Assembly (NCBI GenBank): GCA_019285755.1
Contig: CP079103.1
Span: 1,860,001-1,924,000 of the forward strand
Reading direction: 5' to 3'
DNA: 64,000 bases
Origin: Chitinophaga sp. E66
Lineage (GTDB): Bacteria > Bacteroidota > Bacteroidia > Chitinophagales > Chitinophagaceae
This document shows positions 35,047-46,650 of the stretch, piece by piece. Within the stretch, counting starts at the first letter, position 1; each line of letters starts with the position of its first letter. Under the pieces are notes generated by a model that did not search any database, was not told the origin of the DNA, and was given only the letters and a program-made list of their open reading frames with translations. Made by a program: the position numbers and the translations under genes.

Positions 35047-36392
35047 CTAATTAGAAAAAGTGTTCCTCACGGCATTAAAGGAATTTCCCCGGCTCCAGTT
35101 GTCGTGGTACAGCACGTTGGTATTGGTGCCGCCATCGCCGCGGTATAAACCGTGCTGGATATAAAGCCCGGACGTCCATCCGTTCACGCCGTTGCGGCTG
35201 TAGGGGATGGCATACCCCGTTTCCGGGATCCGTTCGATGTTGGACGTCCATTGCAGCGTAGCCATATTGGGGCGCGAATAGATCTTGTTGAAAGTTCCAT
35301 TTCCTTCCACGCGGTGCCATACTTCCACGATGCCGGTATTGTCCGGTTTGAACTTCACATGCACGATGAAATCGTTCCATTTGCCTTTATTGAGGTTGTG
35401 GAGGATCGTGTCGAAATCTTCATGCTCCGGCGGCCAGTAATTGGTGCAGTCGCCAGTGTTGTAGTTGATCCGGAGTACATCCGCACGAGCGTCGAATGCC
35501 AGCGGCGGCGGCACGTTGAAGTGGGAATGCCATTGCATGATGATGCCATAGCGCCGTGGTTCCGTCCAGTCTGTCGGAAAGAGCGTAGACCAGCCGTAGT
35601 AATAATCGTCGCTTTCGGTTTCCCTGGCATAATTCCATAAGGTGGCTTCCAGGCGTTCGCCGCTGGTAAGGGTGCTGTCGCGTTTCATGAACTTGTCGCC
35701 CGGCCTCACCATGAACCTGCCGGCATAGCGGCCTTCGCGTACGGTGTCTGTCACGACAGTGAACTGCGTATCCACGCTTTTGCAAATAAAGCCGTTGGCC
35801 CATTGTGATCCGTCGCCGGTTTCATAGTTGCAGTGCAGTTCCACTTTGTCTGGCACGCAGCCCCATACTTCCAGCTCGGTGTAGCTGTTCCACGCGGAAG
35901 CAGTGTTGCCGAAACCGGTGATGCGGACGTAGCGGGCGCAGGTTTTTGTAAAGGGGAACGATTGGAGCGCAGTGGTCATGGGCTCGGAGTTTCGTTTTTC
36001 TACCACCGTCATCCAGTTAGCGCCGTCGCGCGATACCGCGATTTCGAAGCTGGAGGTTCTTGTAGCATGACCATTGGTGTGGAAGGCGATTTTTACTTCG
36101 CCGATGACGGTCATGGAATCCAGTTTGACGGTGAGCGTAGTAGGGTTTCCCTCACCCGACCAGCGGGTGCCATATTGCCCGTCGAGGAGATTGGACAGCC
36201 CGTTCCCGGGTCGTCTTTGGCCGTTGTGCTCAGTTGCCTGGGCTGCAGCGGGATTTTGGCGAAAGGGGTTTGGCAAGACTTGCAGCGCAGGCTGTCAGGC
36301 AGCCGCGGTCCGGGTTTCCTGCAAGAGGAAACGGGGACGGAAAGGGCGGCGCAGGTTGCCACGAAGAGGAAGAGAAGGATGGCTTTCATCAT
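35047..36392 (-). CDS. Discoidin-domain polysaccharide lyase-like protein 1
   Basis: Signal peptide with lipoprotein-like Cys (MMKAILLFLFVATCAALS, SSCRK), then an F5/8 type C (discoidin) carbohydrate-binding domain (NLLDGQYGTRWSGEGNPTTL, ATRTSSFEIAVSRDGANW, ARYVRITGFGN, YTELEVWGC; about residues 60-195) and a jelly-roll catalytic domain with DDYYYGWSTLFPTDWTEP, GIIMQWHSHF and GKWNDFIVHVKFKPDNTG, typical of heparin-lyase-I-like (Polysacc_lyase) proteins. About 448 residues. Frame change near 36210. The glycan substrate cannot be told; uronic-acid-containing polysaccharide is likely for this fold. It follows a close paralog and diverges from the LacI gene. Confidence 0.78.
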
Positions 36393-36424
36393 GATGGAAA
36401 AGGATGTGGTTTGATGGATGGGGT

Positions 36425-37773
36425 TTATTGGAAGGTGGCCCGGATGGCATTGAACGATGTGCCGCGGTGCCAGTTGTCCTGGTACAGTGAGCTGGTTTTC
36501 GTAGAGTCGATGCCGCGGTAAAGCCCATGCTTAACGTATAGCCCGGATGTATAGCCCGCGCCAGGTCGGTACGGGTATAGGGGATGCGGTAGTTTTCGGA
36601 TACATCCTCCGTTTCGTTGGACCATTGCAGGGTGGGAACATTGGGTAGCGATAGCGCCTGGGTGAATTCCGCCTGTCCTTCCAGCCGGTGCCATACTTCC
36701 AGCAGGCCGGTATTATCCGGCTTAAAGCGGATGCGCACGATGAAGTCGTGCCATTTTCCTTTATTCAGCTGCGCGATAGTATGGTTCTGCTGGTATTCCG
36801 CTGGCCACCATTCGCCGATATCTCCGCTGCTGAATTCCACGCGTACGTTATTATCCTTCACGCCGAACGCGATCGGAGGAGATGGGCGTGTGGGCATGCC
36901 ATTGCATGAAAATAGCCCAGCCTTCGGGCTGTTGCCAGTCTTCAGGGAAGAGGGTAGACCAGCCATAATAGTATTCATCGCCCACGGTTTCGCGGACGTA
37001 ATTCCAGCGGTTCACTTCCATGCGCTCGCCACTGGTGCAGTTGCCGTTTTGCAGACACGGTCGCCCGGGCGGACGGTAAACTTGGCCGCATAATTACCTT
37101 GCCGCTTCGGACTGGTAACGATGGCGAATTGTGCAGCGGAGTCTTTGCCGGACCAGCCGTCGTCCCACTGGCTGGCGTCTCCTGTTTCCCAGTCGCCTGT
37201 AAGATCGATAGCGCCTTCAGGGTTGGTGGATCTGCCGCAGCCCCATACTTCGAGCTCTGTCCAGCTGTTCCAGTTGCTCTGGCTGTTGCCGTGGCCGGTG
37301 ATGCGGATGAACCGGGTGCAGGTGGGGGCGAAGGAGAAGTCCTGCAGCGTGGTAATGTTAGGTTCCGAGTTGCGGGTGGCGACGACGGTTGTCCAGTTGG
37401 AACTGTCTTCCGAAATGGCGATCTCGAAACTGGAAGTGCGTGTGGCGCTGCCGCTGGTGTGGAAGGCGATGCGTACTTGCCCTACGGCTCTGACGGAGTC
37501 GAGTTTGACGGTTACGTGCTGCGGGTCTCCCTGGCCGGACCAGCGTGTGCCGGTTGAGCCGTCTACCAGGTTGGAGAGGATGTTTTCTCCGTCTACCGCG
37601 GCGGTAGTGGAAAGTTGGGATGGCGTCAGCGGGAAGCGGACGAGCGATTTGGAGCAGGGGGCGCATGCGGTGCTGTCGCCCGGGCCGGGGTGCTCGTTTT
37701 TGACGCACGAGGAGCCGGTAGAGATGAAGGATGCCAGTGCCAGCAGGGCAGGCAGGGGTAGGAGTAATCTCAT
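36425..37773 (-). CDS. Discoidin-domain polysaccharide lyase-like protein 2
   Basis: Paralog of the downstream gene with the same layout: lipoprotein-type signal (MRLLLPLPALLALASFIS, SSCVK), discoidin domain (NLVDGSTGTRWSGQGDP, ATRTSSFEIAISEDSSNW, TRFIRITGHGNSQ), then the jelly-roll catalytic part (EYYYGWSTLFPEDWQQP, AIFMQWHAH, GKWHDFIVRIRFKPDNTG). Frame changes near 37035, 36890 and 36550. About 449 residues. It is the first gene of the minus-strand arm, its start lying 109 bases from the nearest LacI-type operator. Tandem duplication is apparent from the shared segments; differing residues suggest related but distinct substrates or cleavage sites (inference). Confidence 0.76.
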
Positions 37774-37881
37774 GTGGGTGTTTTTAATGAATAATGGAGG
37801 ACTGGTTTGGTTGATATACAGGAAGCATGGATAGCCTTACACGGTCGCGGAATGGATCAGTCGTTCTTTTTACCTATCTTG

Positions 37882-37895
37882 TGTGTGCGAGCACA
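37882..37895. promoter_or_regulatory. LacI-type operator O1
   Basis: TGTGTGCGAGCACA, an imperfect palindrome related to O2 (11 of 14 bases identical). It lies 32 bases from O2 (about three helical turns) between the divergent lyase and regulator genes. Confidence 0.6.
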
Positions 37896-37912
37896 AACAT
37901 AGTAACAAATTG

Positions 37913-37928
37913 GTGTGTGCGCACACAC
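37913..37928. promoter_or_regulatory. LacI-type operator O2, perfect palindrome
   Basis: GTGTGTGCGCACACAC is a perfect 16-bp palindrome with the central CG typical of LacI-family operators. It lies 113 bases before the LacI-family start codon and between the two divergent arms of the locus. Confidence 0.75.
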
Positions 37929-37940
37929 TGATAAAAATTA

Positions 37941-37956
37941 TGTGTTTGCGTGAAAA
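37941..37956. promoter_or_regulatory. Possible third operator half-site
   Basis: TGTGTTTGCGTGAAAA begins with a half-site like TGTGTGCG, 27 bases after O2 in the same orientation. It is weaker and may be chance. Confidence 0.35.
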
Positions 37957-38040
37957 AATATCTGAATAGCAGCATTATATTACCGGAATGGGGAATCGTT
38001 GATAAGCACACATCCCTTTTATACCAATAAGCAAGCAACA

Positions 38041-39138
38041 ATGAGCGGCAAATCAGTTAGGATTAAAGACATCGCCCTGAAGGCGGGTGTGTCTACAGGT
38101 ACGGTGGACCGGGTTATACACAACCGTGGCAAGGTGGCGGAAGACGTGCGGGAGAAGGTGTTGAAGATAATTGAAGAAATGAATTACGAGCCCAACCTGA
38201 TCGCGCGGGCATTGGGGGCTAATAAGACCTATAGCCTGGGGGCGCTGATCCCGGACCCTGCGGCGGATAGTTATTGGCTGGAGCCCCGTGCGGGGTGGAT
38301 AAGGCGGAAAAGGCGCTGAAGCATTATGGTGTAGTGGTGAAGAAATACCTGTTCGATCCGTATGACGTGGCGTCTTTCCAGGCACAGGCGTTGGCTTTGC
38401 TGGCCGGCGGGCACGATGGAGTGGTGATTTCCCCGGTGTTCTACCGGGAGAGCCTGCCGTATTTCGAAGCGTTGCAGCAGGCGGGCACGCCCTTCGTTAT
38501 TTTCAACAGCCAGATATCTGAATATACGCCCCTGAGCTATATCGGGTCGGATCTGTATACCAGCGGCCTGCTGGCGGGAAGTTGTTCCATTATGGGCTTC
38601 CGGCGCCATGTACCTTGCTGGTGGCGCATATAGACGAGCATGCGGCGAATGCATCGCATTTGGGTAAGAAGGAGAAGGGTTTCCGCAATTACTTCGCCCA
38701 ACACCACCTGGAGGAGCAATATCCTATCGTGGCGGCGGAGCTGGACCGTTCCAATATGGCCGCGTTTATCGGCCAGCTGGATGGCCTGATCGAGGACAAT
38801 CCCCGGCTGGGCGGCATCTTCGTGACTACTTCCAAAGCCTATTCCATCGCCAGTTACCTGGAGCAGAGGCGCATTAAACATATCCGGCTGATAGGGTACG
38901 ACCTGCTGCCGCAGAACCTGCATTACCTGCAGCAGGAGCAGATTCAGTTCCTCATCAACCAGGGGCCTTTCGGGCAGGGGTACTGGTCTGTATATTACCT
39001 GGCCGAACATGTGATCCTCGGAAAGGAGATCCCGCTGATGAAATACATGCCGCTGGACATCGTTACCCGGGAGAACGTGAACTATTATCTCCTGAGAACG
39101 ACGAAAAGCCGCTGCTGGACCATAAAGTGACGCTTTAA
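38041..39138 (+). CDS. LacI-family transcriptional regulator
   Basis: About 366 residues. N-terminal helix-turn-helix and hinge (VRIKDIALKAGVSTGTVDRV, EKVLKIIEEMNYEPNLIARAL), then a periplasmic-binding-like sugar-sensing domain (LGALIPDPAADSYWLEP, LSYIGSDLYTSGLLAG, IRLIGYDLLPQNLHYL, FLINQGPFGQGY). Frame changes near 38295, 38585 and 39105. It lies between the divergent lyase genes and the SusC/SusD genes. Palindromes with one core sequence lie before the regulator itself and before SusC, which implies control of both arms and of its own gene. The inducer is unknown; a sugar released by the locus is likely. Confidence 0.9.
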
Positions 39139-39161
39139 TACGGTTGTTTCGAAGGCATTTG

Positions 39162-39190
39162 CGCCGGTGCATCCCCGCACCGGCGTTTTT
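39162..39190 (+). terminator. Terminator after the LacI-family gene
   Basis: CGCCGGTGC (39162-39170) and GCACCGGCG (39177-39185) with loop ATCCCC, then five T. It separates the regulator from the SusC gene, which therefore needs its own promoter. Confidence 0.9.
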
Positions 39191-39258
39191 ATTTCCACAC
39201 TTTGATAGATTATTGATTAAAAATTACGTGTACGTACCCAAATTTGATAAAATCTATG

Positions 39259-39272
39259 TGTGTGCGCAAACA
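39259..39272. promoter_or_regulatory. LacI-type operator O4 upstream of SusC
   Basis: TGTGTGCGCAAACA differs from the O2 core TGTGTGCGCACACA by a single base. It lies 310 bases before the SusC ATG, after the regulator's terminator. Another related half-site, TGTTTGTGTTG, occurs at about 39310. Confidence 0.65.
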
Positions 39273-39581
39273 ATTTGATAAAATTGTTTTTTCTTCAAAA
39301 AATCGATTTATGTTTGTGTTGTTCCCCAAGGAACATTTTACCACGTTTTCAGACAGTTTGGATTAGATATACAGGAACATCAGGATAGCCAGTACACGCA
39401 TGTGAATATCAGACGCCGTTAATAACAAAAAACAAGGCTGACAATTACTATGAATTCAATCCGGATCAACCGCGCAAACAAGCTTTGCGCAGCGGCAGCC
39501 CCATGCCTTCCATTTGCCCTCCCGGCCGGTAACGCCGGTCAGGGCCAGGATCAACTTCGTACTCAACCAAATCATCGTCTC

Positions 39582-42500
39582 ATGAAACGAACACCGCTTC
39601 GTCTTAGCATCATCATCTCCCTTTGCCTGTGCCTTTGCATATGGCTCCGTCCGAACAATGCCGCAGCACAGTCGGCCGGCGAATGGCGGATCTCCGGCAC
39701 CGTTAAGGGAACCGACGGGGTACCGCTACCCGGCGTATCCGTACAGCTGAAAGGCTCCTCCCGCGGCGCCGCAACAGATGAGCAGGGCCGGTATGCGCTA
39801 TCGGTCCCCGCGCAACCCGGCGCCCTTGTATTCAAATTCATCGGCATGCTGCCGCAGGAAATCCCCTTCACCGCGGAAGGCGCGCAAAATGTAACGCTAC
39901 GCAACAGCGAGGCATCGCTGAATGAAGTGGTGGTAGTGGGTTACGGCACCATGAAGAAAAGCTCCCTCACCGCATCCGTCTCCAAGCTCGAGAACGTAAA
40001 GCTGGACCAGGTGCCCGTTGGCCGGGTAGAGTCTGCCCTGACCGGCCGGATCGCCGGGGTGAACATCGCGCAGACCAGTTCCGCGCCAGGCGCCGCCCCG
40101 TCATCCGTATCCGGGGCGCCGGTTCAATTGACGCCAGTAACGATCCGCTCGTGGTGATAGACGGGTTCCCGGGCGCAGGGCTCGGCAGCGTCAGCATGAA
40201 CGACATCGCCTCTATCGAAGTATTAAAGACGCATCTTCCGCTGCTATTTATGGCTCCCGCGCCGCAGGTGGCGTTATTATCGTAACTACCAAGAAAGGCA
40301 GAACAGGCAAACCCGTTCTTTCCGTGAACTCCTTTGCCGGGGTTTCTTCGCCCATGCTGCATAATGACTGGCTCACGGGTCAGGAGTTCTACGATTATGC
40401 CGTCAAATATCAGAACCGTGAACTGGCCTGGGCCGGTGGTGACGTGACCGTCCCGGTCTGGGGCGACGCCCGGCGCCTGGCGCAATACCAGGTAAGCCCC
40501 GTGCTCCTCAACGGGGTCAACAATATCTGGCAGGATGCCGTAACGCAGAATGCGCCGTTCCAGAACTACAACGTGTCTGTAAGCGGCGGAACGGAAAATG
40601 TCCGCTACTATGTTTCCGGTACAGTGAAAAGCGAAAAGGGCACCATTCAAACTACCGGTTTCAATCAATATGGCATCCGTGCCAACCTGGATGTTAAGGT
40701 CAATAAGGTCGTGAGCGCAGGCATGATGATCAACCCGATCTATTCCACCCGCCGCCTTGCGCCCACCAGTACCGTGAGCCTGGCTAAATATCCCAGCTTC
40801 GTGCCCACGCAAAATGAAGACGGTTCTTTTCCGAGAGCGCGCGATCTCTGGGGCGCCGTTGTAACGAGCCAGGCCAACCCCATGGCGATCCTGCAGGGTA
40901 CGCAGATCACGCAGCAGGCGTTCAATAATATCGGTGAACTGTTCGTCGCATTGCAGTTTACGCCCTCACTGAGCTTCAGAAGCTCCTTTGCGGGGAACAT
41001 CTCCTACGGCACCAACGAGCGCTTCCAGGCGAGGTTCGCTACCAACAATGGTATCAGCAACGGTACGGCCAGCGATAACCGCAATATCAATCTCCTCAAC
41101 GAAAACGTGCTTAGTTTCAATAAGACCTTCGCCCGCCATCATGATGTGAACGCCATCGCCGGCGCTTCCTTCCAGAAGAACACTTCCCGCAACGCCTATA
41201 TGGGCGTACTGCCGGGCTCATTTGAGAACGATATCATCAAGACGCTGAACAACGGCATTATCGACCCCAATTCCACCGGTTCCACCAAATCTGCCTGGGG
41301 CCTCATGTCTTACTTCGCGCGGGTTAACTACGCTTATAAATCCAAATACCTGCTGGCGGCCTCTATCCGGACCGACGGCTCCTCCCGCTTCGGGCCCGAT
41401 AATCAATGGGGTTATTTCCCGTCCGCATCCGCGGCATGGCGGGTGTCGGAAGAAGATTTCCTGAAAGGGAACCCGCTGCTCAGCAACCTGAAAATCCGCG
41501 CCAGCTATGGCGTAACGGGCAACTTCAATATCGGTGATTTCTCCTGGCAGGGCGGTATCAGCAGCACGGTATATTCACCGAACAACCAACTGGGCAAGGG
41601 CAAGGCGCAGACCTCTATCGAGAACAGGGCGCTGAGCTGGGAGAAGACCCGCAGCTACGACTTTGGCCTGGATATCGGCCTGTTCCGCAACCGCATCAAC
41701 ATCACGGCGGATTACTACGACAAGCGCACCAACGATCTCCTGTACAGCGTGGCGGTGCCCGCCATCAGCGGGTTCACAGGCTCGATGTCCAACATCGGGG
41801 ATATCGGCAACAAAGGTTTCGAGATCGAGATCAATTCCCAGAACATCACGGGTAAGTTCACCTGGAACACGGCATTCAATTTCTCCATGAATAAGAACAA
41901 GGTGCTGGATATGGGCGTGGATAAAGAAAAGCTGTTCGAGGACCAATACGGCATGTCGTGGCTCCTGCGCGTGGGTGAACCGATGTTCTCTTACTTCGGG
42001 TACAAAGCCATCGGCGTCATTACCAATGCGGAAGTGCTCAATAGCGGCATCCCGCTGTATCCCGGCAGCAAGCTGGGTAATCCCATCTATGAAGACGTGA
42101 ATAAGGATGGCAAGATCGATGCGCGCGACCGTGTCATCCTCGGCAATTATCAACCTAAAGCCATCCTTGGCCTCGTAAATGATTTCGCATATAAGAACTT
42201 CGATCTCAGTATCGCCGTCCAGGCCAACCTCGGTTCGAAAGTCTACAACTATGAAAACCAGTATTACCAGGGCGCGCTGGTGGGCGCTATGCGCCGTGAT
42301 CTCGTGAAGAACCAATGGTGGTCCGAGCAGGAGCCGGGCGATGGCCGCGCCCCCGCCGCCGCGCTCAGTACCCTCAACTTCCAGGGGCGCTCTGATCTCT
42401 ATATCGAAAACGGTTCTTTCTTCGCCGTGCGCAATGTGAACCTGGGCTATAATTTCCCGGAAAGCATCTCCCGCCGCCTGCGGATGAGCCAGCTGCGGGT

Positions 42501-42651
42501 ATTCAGCTCCGTCTCGAACCTGCTGATGGTAACCGATAAAGGATATCATGGCTATAACCCCGAAGGGTATAACGGCCCGTATGCGGGTTATAACGACGGC
42601 ACAGAGCCCCTTAACCGCGTGGTGACTTTCGGCCTGAACGTACAATTCTAA
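39582..42651 (+). CDS. SusC-family TonB-dependent receptor, locus 1
   Basis: Outer-membrane TonB-dependent glycan importer, about 1020 residues. Signal peptide (MKRTPLRLSIIISLCLCLCIW), carboxypeptidase-like regulatory domain (WRISGTVKGTDGVPLPGVSV), SusC signature LNEVVVVGYGTMKKSSLT, plug domain (LVVIDGFPGAG, IEVLKDASSAAIYGSRAAG) and a barrel ending VVTFGLNVQF. Frame changes near 40110 and 40230. ATG at 39582 is chosen because it begins the signal peptide; an upstream in-frame start at 39450 is less likely. SusD follows 16 bases downstream. No STN domain, consistent with control by LacI and not by an anti-sigma factor. Confidence 0.93.
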
Positions 42652-42667
42652 TCGCAAAAGACTGAAG

Positions 42668-44137
42668 ATGAAAACGATCAAATCATATATAGCCGCATGC
42701 ATAATGGCCGCGGTGTTCGGACAGGGATGTAAAAGCGATCTGCTGGATCTGTCCCCGGAATCCTTCCTGACCAGCTCCAATTTCCGCAGACCGCCAGCGA
42801 CATCGATCAGCTGACCATCGGTATCTACAGCAGGCTGCAAAGCCGCAAGCCGGGCGATTACCTCGTGATGGAAGTGCCGTCGGATAACCTGTTCATGTCC
42901 ACCAACCAATCCATCGCCGGGTCTTTTGAGCTGGACGGCCTCACGCCGGAGCCCAGCAACCCCTTGCTGAACAACTTCTGGATCAGTACCTATAACGCCA
43001 TCTTCCGCGCTAACTCCGTACTGACGGGTATCGACAAGCCCACAGATTTTAAGGCAGGGCAGAAGGAACAGTACATCGGCGAAGCAAAGTTCCTCCGGGG
43101 ACTGTTGTACTTCGACCTGGTGCGCGTGTTCGGAGACGTACCGAAAGCGACTACCATCCTTAGCATCGAGGAATCGCGAAACACGCGGAAGTCACCGGCT
43201 ACGGAGATATACCAGCTCATCGTAGACGATTTGACGGACGCAGCTGCGAAGCTGCCTTTGCAGTCTGGTATCGCAAAGGCCGCACCACCAAAGCGGCAGC
43301 GTTGGCGTTGCTGATGAAGGTCCAGGTATACCGGAAGGAATGGGCGGCGGCGCAGGCGGTGTCCGACCAGCTTGCCACCATCCAGGGTTACGGCCTGGTG
43401 GATAATTTCGCAGACTTATGGAAACTGAATAATGAAGACAACCCGGAATCCATTTTCTCCCTGAAGTACATCGACGGCTCCAACGGGCATGGGCTGTCTA
43501 CCGCCTTCATCCCCAACGCCGGAGCCGCGGGGATCGTTAACCGGGGCGATGAAGTAGCGCTGCCATCATGGAGCCTCATCAAACTATATGACGACGCCGA
43601 CAAAGAAAAGCGGCAACCGTGTCGCTGAACTATACCGCCGCTTCCGCCGGCGCGCCTACGATCTTTTATCCCTATGTCGCCAAATATGCGATCCCGCATA
43701 CTTTCCAGGCCTCGGGGCTCGACCTGCCGGTGATCCGGTTTGCGGACGTGGTGCTGCTGAGAGCGGAGATTGCCTTCCGCCGCAATCAGCCCGCCGCGGC
43801 CCTGGCGGCGCTGAATGAGATCCGGGAACGGGCGTTCGGAGATGCTACCCATAATTATACTGCCGCAGACATTGCCACGGAAACCATGTTTTATGACAAG
43901 CTGCTGCTGGAACGGCAACTGGAATTCGCGTATGAGAATGAACGCTGGTTCGATCTCACGCGTACCGGCCGTTTCGTGCAGCTTGTTAAAGAGGAAAGGA
44001 ACTACAATAACGTGACCCAGACCGCCGTCACAGCCACGCTGCAACCGCAGGCGTACATGAAAGTATTTCCCATCCCGCAGGTACAGATCGGGCAGGCGGC
44101 TCCCGGTGTGCTGGAACAAACGCAAGGCTATTATTAA
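42668..44137 (+). CDS. SusD/RagB-family glycan-binding lipoprotein, locus 1
   Basis: Surface lipoprotein that caps the SusC barrel. About 490 residues. Signal MKTIKSYIAACIMAAVFGQGC, then DLLDLSPESFLTSSNF, the helical core YNAIFRANSVLTGID, AKFLRGLLYFDLVRVFGDV and the C-terminal RagB part VIRFADVVLLRAEI, LLERQLEFAYENERWFDLTR and AYMKVFPIPQVQI. Frame changes near 42780, 43275 and 43615. Co-directional with SusC and the amidohydrolase gene. Confidence 0.92.
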
Positions 44138-44154
44138 CCCCAAACAGAACGGAC

Positions 44155-45369
44155 ATGCTGAAGCAATTTTCCCATCTTTCAGTCGCCATCGCTTTCCTGT
44201 GCCTGCCGTTGCGGGCGCAGGACAAGCCGGCGCTGAAGCTGGTGGACTGGAAGCCGGTCAGCCAGCTGGTTGTGCCGCAGACGGACATCCTCCGGCCCCG
44301 GTTCCCTGTCATAGATATACATAATCACCTCGGAGATCTCGGCAAAGCGGAACAATACATCGCAGAGATGGATAAAGCAGGCGTGGTAATGGCAGTGAGC
44401 CTCGACGGGCATTCCAAGGATCACTTTTACAAAAAGCATATCGAACGGTCGAAGGCGTCGGCCGATAGTCGTTTCCTGGTCTTCTTCGCGCCGGAATGGA
44501 GCCGCATCGATGAGCCGGATTTCGGGAAGAAAGAAGCGCAGCGGCTGGAAGAAGCGGTAGCCATGGGCGCGGGCGGCGTGAAAGTATACAAGAGCCTGGG
44601 CCTGGGCGTGAAAGATAAGACCGGCCAGTTCCTGGCGGTAGACGATCCGCGCCTCGATCCCATTTGGGCCAAATGCGGGGAACTGGGCATTCCCGTGCTC
44701 ATGCACGTTTCCGACCCCAAAGCGTTCTTCACGCCGCTGGACGAGCACAACGAACGCTATGATGAACTGGGCCAGCATCCGGACTGGTCGTTTTACGGCA
44801 ACGGCTATCCCACCAAGGAGGCGCTCCTTGCGCAGCGCAACCGTTTGCTCGAAAGGCATCCCAACACCATCTTCATCGGCGCGCATATGGCCAATCTGCC
44901 GGAAGACCTCGGGCAAGTGGGTATCTGGCTGGATAAATACCCGAATCTGTATGTGGAATTCAGCGCCCGGATCAGCGAGCTGGGCCGCCAGCCCGTTACC
45001 TGCCGCAGGTTCATGATCCGGTACCAGGACCGCGTGTTGTTCGGGACAGATACCGCGCCGGATGCGAAAGCGTACCGCATCTATTTCCGTTTCCTGGAAA
45101 CGGCGGATGAATACTTCGATCCCGCACAGGGTCATCACCTGCAGGGCCGCTGGATGATCTACGGACTGGATCTGCCGGATGAAGTGCTGGAAAAGATCTA
45201 TAACAAAAACGCCCTGAAGTTGCTGGGCATGAAAAAGACGGGCATGAGAGAAACCGGGCTAAATAGGCCTGGAATTTTTATCAACTATCCTGTATATTTA
45301 GCTGAGCTCGCCGGGCGTTCCCGTCCGGCGGGTTTCCGCATTGTCAACCAATCTAAGCTTACCGCATGA
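44155..45369 (+). CDS. Amidohydrolase-2-type metal hydrolase
   Basis: Intact, 404 residues. Signal peptide ([21 protein letters not shown]). TIM-barrel amidohydrolase with metal ligands in [12 protein letters not shown], the loop [37 protein letters not shown] and FGTDTAPD. Members hydrolyse or decarboxylate small cyclic or aromatic substrates or lactones. In this locus it may act on an unsaturated or acylated sugar released by the lyases; that is inference. It starts 17 bases after the SusD stop and its TGA overlaps the next ATG by four bases (ATGA). Confidence 0.82.
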   Translation: MLKQFSHLSVAIAFLCLPLRAQDKPALKLVDWKPVSQLVVPQTDILRPRFPVIDIHNHLGDLGKAEQYIAEMDKAGVVMAVSLDGHSKDHFYKKHIERSKASADSRFLVFFAPEWSRIDEPDFGKKEAQRLEEAVAMGAGGVKVYKSLGLGVKDKTGQFLAVDDPRLDPIWAKCGELGIPVLMHVSDPKAFFTPLDEHNERYDELGQHPDWSFYGNGYPTKEALLAQRNRLLERHPNTIFIGAHMANLPEDLGQVGIWLDKYPNLYVEFSARISELGRQPVTCRRFMIRYQDRVLFGTDTAPDAKAYRIYFRFLETADEYFDPAQGHHLQGRWMIYGLDLPDEVLEKIYNKNALKLLGMKKTGMRETGLNRPGIFINYPVYLAELAGRSRPAGFRIVNQSKLTA

Positions 45370-46583
45370 ATGCTATCCCTTTAACTGATACAGCTGCTTT
45401 GCCAAGGCACTCCGTAGCGGCCATAAAAACGCCCGGCCGCATCGCATCCGTAGATATTTACCGTGGGTTCGTGATGTTGCTGATGATGGCCGAGGTGCTG
45501 AACCTGCAGGCGGTTTCAGAAGCGCTGCCCGACAGCGGCTTCTGGCGTTTCCTGGCTTTCCACCAGAGCCATGTGCCCTGGGCGGGCTGTTCATTGCACG
45601 ATATGATCCAGCCGTCATTTTCCTTCCTCGTTGGGGTGGCGCTGCCGTTTTCCATGGCGGGGCGCCTGGCGAAAGGGGACAGCCTCTTACAGCTCTGGCG
45701 GCATACGCTGGTGCGTTCGCTGATATTGATCGCGTTGGGGATCTTCCTGCGATCCATGCATTCGGAGCGGACCAACTTCACGTTCGAAGACACGTTGACC
45801 ATGATCGGCCTGGGTTATCCCTTCCTGTTTGCATTGGGATTCGTGAACATGCGGACCCGCATCATCGCCTGCGCCGCCATCCTGTTCACTTACTGGCTGG
45901 CGTTTGCTTTGTACCCGCTGCCGGTGGCTGCCGGTCCGGGTGTACCTGCCGGCTGGGAGCATAACTTCGATGGGTTTGCCGCGCACTGGAACAAGAACAC
46001 CAACCTCGCCTGGGCATTCGATACCTGGTTCCTTAACCTCTTCCCGCGGCAGGCGCCTTTCCTGTTCAATGGAGGGGATATGCTACCCTGAGCTTTATTC
46101 CTACGCTGGGTACGATGATACTGGGCACTTTCGCGGGCGATATCCTCCAATCGGACCGCAGGCCGGCACAGCGCATCCGTTTCTTCCTGTACGCAGGCAT
46201 CGGGTTGCTGGTGATCGGGCTGCTGCTACATGTTACTGGCGTCAATCCCGTAGTAAAACGCATCTGGACGCCCGCCTGGACGCTGGCCAGCGGCGGGGCT
46301 GTTTCCTGTTCCTTGCGTTCTTTTATTGGATCGCTGATGTGGCAGGTTATAAATCCGGCTTCTTCTTCCTGACGGTGATCGGAATGAATTCTATCGCCGC
46401 TTACGTGATTGCCGACGGAATGGGCGGCTTCCTGCGGGAGTCGTTATTCATTCACCTGGGGCGGGAGTATAACCTGGTCTGGGGGAGGCGTATGCAACGC
46501 TGGTGCAGGGCGCGTTCGTGCTGGCGCTGGAGTGGTTCATTTTGTACCGCATGTACCGGAAGAAGATCTTTATAAAGATTTGA
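45366..46583 (+). CDS. DUF5009/HGSNAT-like multi-pass membrane acyltransferase
   Basis: About 406 residues with about ten predicted membrane helices. The start [22 protein letters not shown] matches the first helix motif (S-x-D-x-x-R-G) of heparan-alpha-glucosaminide N-acetyltransferase-like and DUF5009 proteins, which transfer acetyl groups to sugars across the inner membrane. His in [20 protein letters not shown] is a candidate acceptor. Frame changes near 46075, 46300 and 46485; the joined C-terminus reads [18 protein letters not shown], stop 46581-46583. Translationally coupled to the amidohydrolase. Substrate likely a sugar from this locus (inference). Confidence 0.75.
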
Positions 46584-46604
46584 TGCACGCCTGAAGCAAT
46601 AAGA

Positions 46605-46633
46605 AAGGGGATGACCGGCGGTCATCCCTTTGT
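46605..46633. terminator. Terminator between the two convergent loci
   Basis: AAGGGGATGACC (46605-46616) and GGTCATCCCTT (46620-46630) with a 3-base loop, followed by TTG. It can also serve the convergent GH16 gene (stop at 46651). Confidence 0.8.
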
Positions 46634-46650
46634 ATTTAAGCCAGGTTTGG

